Positions 9,075-18,279 of a DNA stretch of 64,000 bases are shown one piece after another. The position numbers and the translations under genes are program-made. The stretch's first letter is position 1. Every line of letters starts with the position of its first letter. The notes under the pieces are model-generated. The model was not told the DNA's origin and made no database searches. It saw only the letters and a program-made list of their open reading frames with translations. The stretch comes from Flagellimonas marinaquae (GTDB lineage Bacteria; Bacteroidota; Bacteroidia; Flavobacteriales; Flavobacteriaceae), in NCBI RefSeq assembly GCF_023716465.1, contig NZ_CP092415.1, forward strand, positions 1,775,501 to 1,839,500. Reading direction: 5' to 3'.

Positions 9075-9749
9075 TTATTCGGTATAACTGGCCTCAAGTA
9101 TTTTAAGATCTTCCAAAAGGCGATCAATATCGTCTCGGTTGGTTCCATCGTAAAAGCCGCGGATTCGTTTTTCTTTGTCCACAAGGATAAAATTTTCGGT
9201 ATGAATCATATCAAAAGGACCGCCGTCTCCGTCGTTTTTTACCGCGAGATACGACTTTCTGGCCAACTCATAGATCTGTTTTTTATTCCCTGTCACCAAA
9301 TTCCATTTGTGGTCCAAGACCCCTTTTTCCATGGCATACCTTTTTAATTGCGCTACGGTATCGATTTGAGGTGTAACGGAGTGGGAGAGTAGCATAACGT
9401 TTGGTTTGTCCTTGATCACTTCTTGGATCTCGGCCATATTCTTGGTCATTATCGGGCAAATCGTAGGGCAAGTGGTAAAGAAAAAATCGGCTACATAGAT
9501 TTTGTCCTTGTAATTGTTCTGTGTTATGGTGTCACCATTTTGGTTCACCAAGGAAAAATCCCCGATTTTGTGATACTTTTTGGTATAGTGCAATGTGCTG
9601 TCCACAAGCGATTTGTCTACCATTGATGGTTGGTAGACCGGCAACATTTTTTTTGGTTGCAGCGCATTGTAAAATAGATATACGATTACGCCGGAAAGAG
9701 CCAACATTACGATGCCAAAGAACTTGTATTTTGCAAAGAAAGATCCCAT
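9075..9749 (-). CDS. SCO1/SenC copper chaperone
   Basis: This is a 224-residue, membrane-anchored thioredoxin-fold protein of the SCO1/SenC family, which delivers copper to the CuA site of cytochrome c oxidase. A single N-terminal membrane helix (FFGIVMLALSGVIVYLFY) precedes the domain. The copper-binding CPTICP motif sits in FFFTTCPTICPIM, and the later histidine of the family lies in MIHTENFILVD. The frame extends to a TTG at 9785, but the ATG at 9749 gives a better N-terminus just before the membrane helix. It is transcribed divergently from rseP. Confidence 0.92.
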   Translation of the reverse strand: MGSFFAKYKFFGIVMLALSGVIVYLFYNALQPKKMLPVYQPSMVDKSLVDSTLHYTKKYHKIGDFSLVNQNGDTITQNNYKDKIYVADFFFTTCPTICPIMTKNMAEIQEVIKDKPNVMLLSHSVTPQIDTVAQLKRYAMEKGVLDHKWNLVTGNKKQIYELARKSYLAVKNDGDGGPFDMIHTENFILVDKEKRIRGFYDGTNRDDIDRLLEDLKILEASYTE

Positions 9750-9869
9750 AGGTGCAAAATTACGGCCCAATTGGTTATTCTTCAAGGAGAAAGACGGCTT
9801 TTGTTGCTAAATCTTTCTTAAATGGCAAGGGGATTAATTTAGATGTTTTTTTATAAATACCTAAAAGGT

Positions 9870-9877
9870 TACTTTTG
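9870..9877 (+). promoter_or_regulatory. -7 box upstream of rseP
   Basis: TACTTTTG matches the Bacteroidota -7 consensus TAnnTTTG exactly and lies 23 bp before the rseP ATG. A clear -33 TTTG at the expected distance is not visible, so this is a partial promoter match. Confidence 0.4.
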
Positions 9878-9900
9878 TTCGTTTTAAGAAAATAATACGG

Positions 9901-11253
9901 ATGACCCCTATACTAATAAAGACCATACAATTCTTTTTGAGTTTGTCGCTTCTGATCGTGCTTCACGAGTTGGGACACTTTATCCCTGCGAAGCTTTTTA
10001 AGACCAGGGTGGAGAAGTTTTATCTGTTTTTTGATGTCAAATTTTCATTGTTCAAAAAGAAAATAGGAGAAACTGTTTACGGAATCGGTTGGTTGCCCTT
10101 GGGCGGATATGTAAAGATATCCGGTATGATCGATGAGAGCATGGACAAAGAGCAGATGAAGCAAGAACCAAAGCCATGGGAGTTTCGTAGCAAGCCGGCA
10201 TGGCAACGTTTGATCATTATGTTGGGCGGTGTTACCGTAAATTTTGTTTTGGCGGTGGTGATTTTTATAGGGTTGGTATTTACTTATGGGGAAGAATATA
10301 TTGCCAACGATAGCCTAAAGGACGGAATCTGGGTAACCGACAAAGCTTTGGGGGATGAACTGGGGATTCAAACGGGTGACAAGATTTTGACCATTGACGG
10401 GGAAGAGGTCGAGGCCTTGTCCAATATTATGCCAGGACTGTTGCTCGGAAATGAATTTACGGTTGAAAGGGATGGAAAGGTAATCGAAAAGCAGGTGCCA
10501 ATAGACGTTATCGAGACGTTGTCCGAAGATAAAGATAAATCAAGGGCTTTGATTTCTTATCGATGGCCATTTGTAATCAACGATATTCCCAAAAGTTCAC
10601 CAAATATTGATAGCGGTCTTCAAAAAGGCGACGCTGTGGTGCAATTGGCAGGAAAATCAGTGGAGTATAGAGATCAAGTTACTCCTATTTTGGAAGCAAA
10701 TAAGGGCAAAGAAGTACCGATTAAAGTCATGAGAGAGGGGTCGCTTCAAGACCTTACGGTATCCATATCTGATGATGCTGCACTTGGTGTAGTTTTGGGA
10801 ATGACACCCGAAGAGTTTAAAGAAGCGGGCTATTTGGAATTAAAAACTTTGAAGTATTCTTTTTGGGAATCCATTCCCGCTGGCTGGAACAAAGGCGTAA
10901 AAACGCTAACGGATTACATTAAGGGGATGAAAAAAATATTCAATCCCGATACTGGTGCATATAAAGAGGTGGGCGGTTTTGCGGCTATCGGAGGAATGTT
11001 CCCCGATACTTGGAACTGGCCTGCATTTTGGGCCACTACGGCATTTATATCCATTATTTTGGCCTTTATGAACATTTTGCCCATTCCGGCATTGGATGGA
11101 GGTCACGTAGCCTTTTTGTTGTACGAAATGGTAACTGGGCGTAAACCGAGCGATAAGTTTTTGGAGTATGCCCAGATGATTGGTTTCTTTATATTGATCG
11201 CATTATTGTTGTTTGCCAATGGTAATGATTTATATAAATGGCTTTTTAAATAG
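9901..11253 (+). CDS. rseP: RIP metalloprotease (site-2 protease)
   Basis: This is an intramembrane zinc protease of 450 residues. The catalytic H22-E-L-G-H26 motif lies in the first membrane helix, and the second metal-binding motif is NILPIPALDGGH near residue 390. PDZ regions occupy the middle (around GIQTGDKILTIDGEEV and GLQKGDAVVQLAG). RseP releases membrane-anchored anti-sigma factors and clears signal peptides. Length and topology fit the family. The gene stands alone between divergent SCO1 and the tRNA-Asn gene. Confidence 0.95.
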   Translation: MTPILIKTIQFFLSLSLLIVLHELGHFIPAKLFKTRVEKFYLFFDVKFSLFKKKIGETVYGIGWLPLGGYVKISGMIDESMDKEQMKQEPKPWEFRSKPAWQRLIIMLGGVTVNFVLAVVIFIGLVFTYGEEYIANDSLKDGIWVTDKALGDELGIQTGDKILTIDGEEVEALSNIMPGLLLGNEFTVERDGKVIEKQVPIDVIETLSEDKDKSRALISYRWPFVINDIPKSSPNIDSGLQKGDAVVQLAGKSVEYRDQVTPILEANKGKEVPIKVMREGSLQDLTVSISDDAALGVVLGMTPEEFKEAGYLELKTLKYSFWESIPAGWNKGVKTLTDYIKGMKKIFNPDTGAYKEVGGFAAIGGMFPDTWNWPAFWATTAFISIILAFMNILPIPALDGGHVAFLLYEMVTGRKPSDKFLEYAQMIGFFILIALLLFANGNDLYKWLFK

Positions 11254-11269
11254 AAAAGCAATTTTTTTG

Positions 11270-11301
11270 TTTGTGGTGTAAAAAAGAATCTATTATATTT
11301 G
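11270..11301 (+). promoter_or_regulatory. promoter of tRNA-Asn
   Basis: TTTG at 11270-11273 and TATATTTG at 11294-11301 are separated by 20 bp, which matches the Bacteroidota primary-sigma promoter (TTTG-N19-21-TAnnTTTG). The tRNA begins 23 bp downstream. Confidence 0.75.
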
Positions 11302-11323
11302 CACCCGCTTAAGGTAAAAATAT

Positions 11324-11397
11324 TCCTCCTTAGCTCAGTTGGTTAGAGCATCTGACTGTTAATCAGAGGGTCCTTGGTTCGAGCCCAAGAGGGGGAG
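11324..11397 (+). tRNA. tRNA-Asn (anticodon GTT)
   Basis: The sequence folds into a full cloverleaf: acceptor stem TCCTCCT/AGGGGGA (one G-U pair), a D arm, anticodon stem TCTGA/TCAGA with loop CTGTTAA (anticodon GTT), and T stem CTTGG/CCAAG with loop TTCGAGC. CCA is not fully encoded. The 3' half from 11356 onward is supplied by the integrated element A, so the tRNA is rebuilt by the insertion. This is the attachment locus for both elements in the window. Confidence 0.97.
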
Positions 11398-11401
11398 CAG
11401 A
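11356..11401 (+). repeat. attL of element A (46-bp direct repeat within tRNA-Asn)
   Basis: The 46 bases from the anticodon loop to just past the tRNA 3' end recur without mismatch at 30640-30685. This is the standard signature of tyrosine-recombinase integration into a tRNA 3' end. The left copy completes a functional tRNA. Confidence 0.93.
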
Positions 11402-11409
11402 TACAGCAA

Positions 11410-11443
11410 GGCTTCAGAGAAATTCACTCTCTGGAGCCTTTTT
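11410..11443 (+). terminator. tRNA-Asn terminator carried by element A
   Basis: GGCTTCAGAGA pairs with TCTCTGGAGCC (one G-U pair) and is followed by five T residues. It lies just inside element A, so the element brings its own terminator for the tRNA it rebuilds. Confidence 0.85.
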
Positions 11444-11444
11444 C

Positions 11445-11465
11445 ATTTGCACGCAATTTGCACGC
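11445..11465 (+). repeat. left arm-type repeat of element A
   Basis: Two tandem ATTTGCACGC units with 11-bp periodicity lie 44 bp inside attL. The identical 21-base string, in the same orientation, occurs at 30512-30532 near the other end. This fits arm-type binding sites for the element's tyrosine recombinase. Confidence 0.7.
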
Positions 11466-11682
11466 GGATTGAAAAAAATAAAATTTGAACCCAAAATTTA
11501 ACATTTCAGACTAAAATTTTCCAGAATAATTTGCGATATGTCCCAAATTCTTACCCTTAAACTTTTGCGCATGGATCCTGTTTCAATTTTATAGTGTTCG
11601 GGAAGAAAAGCGTAAATTAAAATTGGAAAAGGGGCAACCTATTGTGCTAATAAATGACTTTAGAATAAAAATCCAATTAAGT

Positions 11683-12570
11683 TTAATTTTCCTTACTAGA
11701 ATTCTTGTGACTGTTGTCTAAATGTGGATACATTTCTCGTATCTTTTTCTTTTTTTCTTCAGTGTCTGCCAATTCTAAAAGTCTCTTAAATAGGTTTGTT
11801 TCTAAATAATGAGATTCTGTGCCCGTATAGAAATAATCGGATATAAAGTCAACAGATAATTCAAGTATATGGGTCATTTCTACTAAGCCCCCGACATCAA
11901 ATAAGATTACGGTATCGTCTAATGGGTTATCATCGTATTTTATAAATTGTTCTTTAAAACCACCTGGAATTTTTTCTATATGATCAATGAAATTATAAAG
12001 CGGGTCCAATACCAATATCTGGAAAAGCGAATCATTATGTTTTTTATTAACCATTACCTCTACGGTTTTCTGGTAGAGAACAGACAAGTTGTGTGTGCGA
12101 GGGACCACGCTATCTGTCAATGAAAGATAAGCTTTGCAAAATACCTCAATGTAAAATGTGAGATTGTGGAAAATTGCCGGTGATAATTTGCTTAATTGAC
12201 TTGATGGATATGAATCAATATCATATACCCTTTCATCTTTAACAATTTCAATCGCATTTTTAAAAAGTAGTGATATTACTAAATATTGATTTAAACAAGA
12301 ATTTAGCCTACGATTAGAAGTAGGTTTATTCTTTGCAACTAATCCCGAAGTACTTACCCAAATATACCCAAACTGGCTTTCGGATATATGTATTTTTCTA
12401 CTTGAATCGTAATAAAAATAGTTTTGAGTAAAGTCTTCATAGTTAACCTTTAATGATTCGAGTAAGTTGATGAAGAGTTCTCTTTTGGAAAATTTAAATT
12501 TTTCAGCAAAGGCTTCTTGTGAAGATATAAGATGGAGTAATTTCTCCAATTGACTTGGATTGGATATCAA
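11683..12570 (-). CDS. HEPN-like protein of unknown function, 295 aa
   Basis: I do not recognise a named family. The middle of the protein (FHNLTFYIEVFCKAYLSL, then VVPRTHNLSVLYQ) resembles the HEPN fold, in which a K-A-Y helix precedes an R-T-H-N-L segment. This is a pattern-based guess. The C-terminus is strongly charged. The frame has no ATG near its beginning: the first usable start is TTG at 12570, and an upstream ATG lies in another frame. It lies 147 bp downstream of the restriction enzyme gene on the same strand, so it may belong to that defence module. Confidence 0.6.
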   Translation of the reverse strand: MISNPSQLEKLLHLISSQEAFAEKFKFSKRELFINLLESLKVNYEDFTQNYFYYDSSRKIHISESQFGYIWVSTSGLVAKNKPTSNRRLNSCLNQYLVISLLFKNAIEIVKDERVYDIDSYPSSQLSKLSPAIFHNLTFYIEVFCKAYLSLTDSVVPRTHNLSVLYQKTVEVMVNKKHNDSLFQILVLDPLYNFIDHIEKIPGGFKEQFIKYDDNPLDDTVILFDVGGLVEMTHILELSVDFISDYFYTGTESHYLETNLFKRLLELADTEEKKKKIREMYPHLDNSHKNSSKEN

Positions 12571-12717
12571 AATATAATTTTACCATTTTCAGTAATGATT
12601 TGCATTTTTTGTTTAAAGTTCTATTCCGTTTTAATCTAACTTCATCAAGACAATAAATAGAGGACTTTTTAAACTAAGTACATAAAAGTGTTAAAATTCT
12701 TAATACGTTCTGGGGAC

Positions 12718-14103
12718 TTATTTCATAAATACTTCATCTCTCACATAACTTGCATTAAACCAAAAACAGTGTTTAGTATATTCAGTTAGTTTTGTTAATT
12801 TATCGGGTATAGGAAGCATAAAAGTATCTGCAGCATTTCTGGCATGTGGTCGGACATGACTTATTCTGTTTTCAGTTTTCTTTGGAAAATATGTCTTTCT
12901 AATACCAATATCGCTTACTTCTCGGACTATCAAACCTCTAGAAACTACTTCAATCATTTTGTCCCAAACTATTTTGGCCTCTGATATGTCGGATTGTGGC
13001 ATATTCCAAAACCGTACTTTTTTTAAAATCAGATCATCGTTTTCATATTGATAAAAAACAAAGAAAAACTTACTCTCTAAAATGTTCTTAAAATCAGAGT
13101 CTTCCCAATCAGTTTTGATCAATTCTTGAAATTCAAATGTTGGAAATGAAATATCTTCTTTTGGTAGGTTATTTTCTTTAAGTCGAATTGTTTTGACTTG
13201 AATATCCGCCTTTTCAAATTCTTCTATTTTTTGCCCAAGTTTAAGACCAAGAATTGCATTAGTAAGGTTGGCAAAATAGCTTTTGGCTTTTGGATTCAAC
13301 TCCAAACCCAAATATTTTTCTATCTCTTTTGCTGATTTACCATAGAAAGGAAGGAATTTCGATATAACTATTTCTTCGATTGATTGAACTGCATCGAGAA
13401 TTTCTGGCCGCTCTATAATCTTTCCATATGTCTCAGTTTCCTCCCGAGAAATGTTTGCAATTATGTGATTAACATAACCTTGCTTAAGAGAATAAGCCCT
13501 TTGCTTTGCTTTTTCTTTGTTAAATGGCTGATTGCGAAAAGATTTTAAGGCAGTTGAGCCTTTTGTGCAAGCCCCAAGATAAAATGTGTCACCTTCTGAT
13601 AATTCGTGGGCCTTGCCATCTTTTATTTTTTTATTTATTGTTTCCCAATCATGTTTGATGATTCTTAAATCTTCACTTGGGTATTGCCAATCATTTACAA
13701 GCCTTATATGATAATCTAGCAAGTCCAAATCATTGTCATGAAGATAAAATACCAATAATAAATGTGCATTTTTCTTCCAAAAGGAACTGTTCTCAAATTC
13801 CTCTTTGTATACTTCTATATAGTTTATAATATTTAATACAAGCCTTTCCTTTGCCCGAAACTCTCCGTTTCTCAATATTTTCAAAGGACTTGATTTTAGT
13901 TCAATTCCTGCTTCTTTAAAATCGGGTGCAGATTCAGAATTTGGCTCATAACCGAAATAGAACTTTTCTAAAATTTGACCAAAATTGCCTTTTCCTTGGT
14001 ATCCGTGTTTTTCAATTTCATTACCGCAGGCTTGTTTTAATGTAAGTCCTTTTAGTTTATTAGCGAACTTAATTATTGAATCTGCCGAGGTAATATCAAG
14101 CAT
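12718..14103 (-). CDS. Sau3AI/MutH-type type II restriction endonuclease
   Basis: This 461-residue protein resembles Sau3AI, a GATC-cutting endonuclease with two MutH-like domains. The N-terminal domain has the family elements LTLKQACG near residue 21, KGNFGQILEKFYFG near 38 and the catalytic D61...E68-x-K70 in APDFKEAGIELKS. The C-terminal half would be the second, non-catalytic MutH-like domain that supports dimer-like DNA looping in Sau3AI. The ATG at 14103 overlaps the end of the methyltransferase gene by 8 bp; an upstream TTG is less likely. Target specificity for GATC is inferred from the family. Confidence 0.85.
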   Translation of the reverse strand: MLDITSADSIIKFANKLKGLTLKQACGNEIEKHGYQGKGNFGQILEKFYFGYEPNSESAPDFKEAGIELKSSPLKILRNGEFRAKERLVLNIINYIEVYKEEFENSSFWKKNAHLLLVFYLHDNDLDLLDYHIRLVNDWQYPSEDLRIIKHDWETINKKIKDGKAHELSEGDTFYLGACTKGSTALKSFRNQPFNKEKAKQRAYSLKQGYVNHIIANISREETETYGKIIERPEILDAVQSIEEIVISKFLPFYGKSAKEIEKYLGLELNPKAKSYFANLTNAILGLKLGQKIEEFEKADIQVKTIRLKENNLPKEDISFPTFEFQELIKTDWEDSDFKNILESKFFFVFYQYENDDLILKKVRFWNMPQSDISEAKIVWDKMIEVVSRGLIVREVSDIGIRKTYFPKKTENRISHVRPHARNAADTFMLPIPDKLTKLTEYTKHCFWFNASYVRDEVFMK

Positions 14104-15340
14104 ACTCAAATTGATTTATTTGCTTGTATAGCTCCACTCCAATTTTTTCAATCACACCAACAACCAATGCATTTCCCATGAAAAATGCACGTTTTGTATC
14201 TGTAATACCATCAAGTTTGGTATGATTGTCAGGGAACATATTAAGTCTTTCTAATTCAATTGGTGTTAGTCTTCTCAATCCTCTATCCGAAGCGACTACA
14301 TGTTTAAATCTTGAAGGTGATTTCCCACCTTCACCAGTAATAATTGTTCTTGATGCATTGTCAAGAGCATCTGGATAAATCATACTCCCTTCTGAATATT
14401 TATACTTATGACCCTCACTTGAAACTCGTTCAATAGTTTTTGACCCTTTCAAATACTCCCATTTATGTTTGTCTTTATCATCAATAAAAAAGTCGTCTGT
14501 AACTTCACCATTTTGTAAAATATCACCTAAGACTGTAAATCTTCCGTCAAAGTTGGGTTCGGTTTTAATGGTAAAAACCTTTCCATTTACTAGTAATCCG
14601 GTGTTTTGAAAAGGTGATAGTTTTCCTGTTTTGTTGAAATTATTTGTTATTTCAACCAGACTGCCTTTCAATTCAACCTCTTGTATCGAATTTGTTGTAA
14701 CTACTGGAAAGGCTTTTGCAATAGTTCCTTTGTCCAAAAGCCAATCAACTTTTTTAGATTTTTGAAGTCGTTTATAAGCTTCGGTTGATTTATGATAGCC
14801 AATAAAAAATATTCGTCTTCTTCTTTGTGGCATTCCGTAATCGGCGGCATTAATTACCCGCCACTCAACCGCATATCCAAGTTCGTTCAAACTTTGAAGC
14901 ATAACAGCAAAATCACGACCTCTTTGTTTTGCTGGTGATTTTAAAAGTCTGTCAACATTTTCTAGAAAAAGATATTTTGGCTTGTTCTTCTTATCTTCTA
15001 AAATTCGATGGATTGACCACCAAAGAACTCCTTTTTTACCTTTAAGACCTTTTGAATTTTGCAAGGTTGTGGCAACCGAATAATCTTGGCATGGAAACCC
15101 CCCACATAATAAATCATGATCTGGAATTTCATCTGTCGGTACTGTTGCAATATCCTGATTTGAGTGGTTTTCTTCTCCAAATCTAGCTTCGTAAACCATA
15201 GATGCATGTTGCGTTTTGGTCAGTGGCTCCCATTGATTGGACCAAACAACTTTGTAATTACTTTTCTCTAGACCAAGGCGGAATCCACCAACTCCGGCAA
15301 AAAGTTCAACTACTTTAAGCTTTTCTTCCATGATTTTCAT
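14096..15340 (-). CDS. DNA cytosine-5 methyltransferase (partner of the Sau3AI-like enzyme)
   Basis: This 414-residue C5 methyltransferase has motif I (VVELFAGVGGFRLGLE, residue 10), motif IV with the catalytic Cys84 in GGFPCQDYS, motif VI LENVDRLL, motif VIII (MPQRRRRIFFIGY) and the C-terminal motifs RRLTPIELERL and GNALVVGVIEKIG. It would protect host DNA at the site cut by its neighbour. The central variable region carries the target recognition domain. Gene order is methyltransferase first, then endonuclease, with an 8-bp overlap, so the protective enzyme is made first. The ATG at 15340 is preferred over a TTG at 15349. Confidence 0.93.
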   Translation of the reverse strand: MKIMEEKLKVVELFAGVGGFRLGLEKSNYKVVWSNQWEPLTKTQHASMVYEARFGEENHSNQDIATVPTDEIPDHDLLCGGFPCQDYSVATTLQNSKGLKGKKGVLWWSIHRILEDKKNKPKYLFLENVDRLLKSPAKQRGRDFAVMLQSLNELGYAVEWRVINAADYGMPQRRRRIFFIGYHKSTEAYKRLQKSKKVDWLLDKGTIAKAFPVVTTNSIQEVELKGSLVEITNNFNKTGKLSPFQNTGLLVNGKVFTIKTEPNFDGRFTVLGDILQNGEVTDDFFIDDKDKHKWEYLKGSKTIERVSSEGHKYKYSEGSMIYPDALDNASRTIITGEGGKSPSRFKHVVASDRGLRRLTPIELERLNMFPDNHTKLDGITDTKRAFFMGNALVVGVIEKIGVELYKQINQFEYA

Positions 15341-15461
15341 ACTGCACAAATTATTTTATGAATATTTAACTTTTCGTGACTGTAAAGTCTTTGACATCAC
15401 ATGATAGTCATTAAAGGTATTAAATCACTTTTATAAATGTTGAGAATCCTAGTGGGTAAAA

Positions 15462-15478
15462 TTAACATGTCTTGTTAA
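15462..15478. promoter_or_regulatory. inverted repeat upstream of the restriction-modification operon
   Basis: TTAACA-TGTCT-TGTTAA is a perfect 6-bp inverted repeat, about 120 bp upstream of the methyltransferase ATG in an AT-rich intergenic region. A second TGTCCTGTTAA string lies at about 15545. No controller (C) protein gene is visible, so an autoregulatory site is only a possibility. Confidence 0.3.
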
Positions 15479-15568
15479 TGATTTTAGGCAAAAATATTAA
15501 CTAGAAAATTGAACTTTGGCTTAAGGGTAATTTAATTTCCAAGATGTCCTGTTAAATATTACTTATTA

Positions 15569-16078
15569 TCAATTATAGAATGATGGTCTTAAAATGGAAC
15601 CAGTTTTAAACAAACTAGGAACTCTAGAACCATGATTATTAGTTCTGTTTAAAACGTTCATTAAATTAACCGAAGATATCTTGGATAAAGCACCTTCATA
15701 AAATCTACAAAAAGGTAGTTTTCTTCCTTGATATTGTGGTGATGGGTAGTTTATTTCCTCTTGTAGCGTAATCCAAAATAATTTTTCGATAAAGGACCGT
15801 GGAAATAGAGTAGAAGTTGCATTTAGACCATTTTGGTAAACATCGTCTAAAAATTCAACAACTTGATCAAAATTTGCTGAAGTAGTATAATTATATATCG
15901 TACGCACGATATCCGTATGCGTTGGTGGTACACCATTGATTGTCAATCGATAGTCACCTTTTTTCTTCTTTCCTGGATATGTGATGGTTAAATTTCCCAC
16001 ATTAAAACTATCGGTTGAGTTAGGTTCTAATTCAGAAATTATATTTTGCATATGTTCAATTCCTTCCTGATAATTCAT
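15569..16078 (-). CDS. hypothetical protein, 169 aa
   Basis: I do not recognise this protein. It is soluble and of mixed composition, with a central segment (DYRLTINGVPPTHTDIVRTIYNYT) and an aromatic C-terminal part. It has an ATG start and no signal or membrane segment. It sits between the HerA-type ATPase gene, 146 bp upstream, and the restriction-modification operon, all on one strand. A role with HerA or in defence is inferred from context only. Confidence 0.65.
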   Translation of the reverse strand: MNYQEGIEHMQNIISELEPNSTDSFNVGNLTITYPGKKKKGDYRLTINGVPPTHTDIVRTIYNYTTSANFDQVVEFLDDVYQNGLNATSTLFPRSFIEKLFWITLQEEINYPSPQYQGRKLPFCRFYEGALSKISSVNLMNVLNRTNNHGSRVPSLFKTGSILRPSFYN

Positions 16079-16224
16079 AATGTGAGTTTTTTTATTGTCA
16101 TTGGTTTGTTTTAATTAAACCCAATACTAAATTTGAAAATAAGTGCCAAGCACTATGCTTGCACATTAACCTCTTTCTGATGCAAAAACCGTGTTATATG
16201 CGATTTTTCTTTCAGTCATTGTTT

Positions 16225-18279
16225 TTATGTCGTTAGTTTAGGCACTTCAAAAATCATTGGTACGTTCGATTTAAATGCTTTACCTACTGCAATTGCTTGC
16301 CTAAATCGTAATGTTGGTAATGCTTTAATATATTCTGCTCCAAGATAATTTGAAAGGAATTCGCTGCTTGTCTTGTCAAACTCTTGAAAGACTATAATCG
16401 AATTACATTGTGTCAAAACTGTTTTGGAAACATTCGCTGTCCGTTGTGCTATAACAAAAAAGCCAATATTGTATTTGCGTCCTTGTAGGGCAATTTGAGC
16501 AATACTATTAACTGTCGCCTTAGAAGCAAAGTCGGAAACGCCCATTGAATTTAATTCAGGTACAATTGTATGTGCTTCTTCAAGAACTACACAAACACGT
16601 TTGCCAAAACTCTTTTCAACTTTTGCTGTCTTGAATAAAACCCAAAAGAACCACTTTGTGTATTCAATTATTTGGGAGTTATTAGAAATATCAGGGAGTT
16701 CAAAAATGGCTTCTGTTGTTTCTCCTTCCAAGAAGTTTTTAATTGATGTGTGAAATTCAGTCTTAATGACTTTTTCTGCTGCTTTTATCGCAGCATAATC
16801 CCTTTGATTGGCAAACTTCCTTTCTTCTGTGGCGATAGCTTCAATTGCCTTAAAAGCATTGTCGCCACTTGCTTCGCTAATGATAGGTTGAATGTCTGCA
16901 ATTTTGGCTCGATATTCACCTGTCAGGTCTATGATAATAACTTTTGTGGCGGCATTAACTATTTGCTTTATCAGGTTGCGAACAAATACAGATTTCCCTG
17001 AACCTGTTACACCTAATATTGCGGTGTGGTGCGTAATTGCAACTTCCTTGTTGATGATAACAGGATAATTTGTTCCAGGTATACTTCCTATGACATACTC
17101 GGTTTGTTCTAACGGAACATCTTTTATGTTAGTCGCAAGATAAATAGGAGTGTTAATGCTTGGAACCCAACCATATTGTTCAAACCTTAAAGTTGTAGTA
17201 TTCCAAGTTCCCAACTGAATTGCTTCAGCAATGATTAAACCTGTTTGGTTTTTATTTTCAAGTAATTCAATTTTGGTAGTCCCTTCAATAACTTGATATA
17301 AAATTCTTTCGTTTCGGATGTTTAATTCTAATAATTGTCCCTCTGAAATAGCTGCTTTTGAGTTGTAAACAAATTTTATTTTCTCGATGGTAGAGTTCTC
17401 TGTTACCAAGCCGATGAAACGTTCTAAATAGTCAGTCATTGGAACATCTGTTATCTTATAAACCAAATCGGGAGTATGGGTTGAAAAAACAATCATTTCG
17501 GAAAATATTTTTTCGATTTCTTGGGTTGTAAGAACTTTTACCCATTGCTCTTGATTGAGTAGATAGACATCAAGGATCAATCCCTTTTTAACTTGATTGT
17601 CAATTGAATATTTGAATTCAACGAACTCAAATATCCGTGTGGTTTGACTTCTGTTTTCTGACAGCTTTACGAGAAATGTGTTTTTTGATTGAACGCCAAA
17701 AATTTGTCCAATTGCTTCCTTGTCGTTCTTTTCTTTGATTGTAATAAACAGTCCTTCGATTGTTCTTGCTAGTGCTGGAATATTTAAAATCATAAATATT
17801 ATCCAAAACCACAAAAGCAAATTGAATTCATTTGAAGCAAGTCCAAATTGTCTGATACCTCCCCAAAGAAAAAAAGCCGAAAAGATTGCTTCTGGTCGTC
17901 CAATTTGTCTGTTTAAGCGTGAAAAAAGTTGAACAGCTTTATTTTCTTCATTAAGCGGATTTGTCCGAAGCCACATTAAAATGTAACTGCTAACGGTTAG
18001 GTAAATAATGAAAACTAAAAACGTCCAAAATAGAAAGTCTCTGTTGTCGGCTTGAACTAAAAGTAAAGAAACGGCAGCCGTCACGGCATTTACAAAAACA
18101 TTAGTGTCTTTTGAAAAATGTGGCTGGTCAATGAGTGATAGTAAAATCAGAAGTAAAAGTCCCGAAGTAAACCAAAAGTCATTGAGTAAAAATGAGAAGT
18201 CTTGTCGAATGTAAAAACCAAGTCCAACTAATAGAAGGAATGAAAGCCCAAGTAATAAAAGCCTATAAATTTTCGTCAT
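16225..18279 (-). CDS. membrane-anchored HerA/FtsK-type ATPase (DUF87)
   Basis: This 684-residue protein begins with about five or six hydrophobic helices (residues 1-190). A beta-rich HAS-barrel-like stretch follows, and then a RecA-fold ATPase of the HerA/FtsK class. Walker A is GVTGSGKSVF, preceded by the typical HHTAILG, followed by IIDLTGEY; Walker B is VCVVLEEAHTIVPE, and an arginine-finger-like QGRKYNIGFFVIAQR motif is present. HerA ATPases work as hexameric DNA pumps, and several are partners in anti-phage systems. Membrane-anchored versions are less studied. No SIR2 or nuclease gene is directly adjacent. Confidence 0.82.
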   Translation of the reverse strand: MTKIYRLLLLGLSFLLLVGLGFYIRQDFSFLLNDFWFTSGLLLLILLSLIDQPHFSKDTNVFVNAVTAAVSLLLVQADNRDFLFWTFLVFIIYLTVSSYILMWLRTNPLNEENKAVQLFSRLNRQIGRPEAIFSAFFLWGGIRQFGLASNEFNLLLWFWIIFMILNIPALARTIEGLFITIKEKNDKEAIGQIFGVQSKNTFLVKLSENRSQTTRIFEFVEFKYSIDNQVKKGLILDVYLLNQEQWVKVLTTQEIEKIFSEMIVFSTHTPDLVYKITDVPMTDYLERFIGLVTENSTIEKIKFVYNSKAAISEGQLLELNIRNERILYQVIEGTTKIELLENKNQTGLIIAEAIQLGTWNTTTLRFEQYGWVPSINTPIYLATNIKDVPLEQTEYVIGSIPGTNYPVIINKEVAITHHTAILGVTGSGKSVFVRNLIKQIVNAATKVIIIDLTGEYRAKIADIQPIISEASGDNAFKAIEAIATEERKFANQRDYAAIKAAEKVIKTEFHTSIKNFLEGETTEAIFELPDISNNSQIIEYTKWFFWVLFKTAKVEKSFGKRVCVVLEEAHTIVPELNSMGVSDFASKATVNSIAQIALQGRKYNIGFFVIAQRTANVSKTVLTQCNSIIVFQEFDKTSSEFLSNYLGAEYIKALPTLRFRQAIAVGKAFKSNVPMIFEVPKLTT

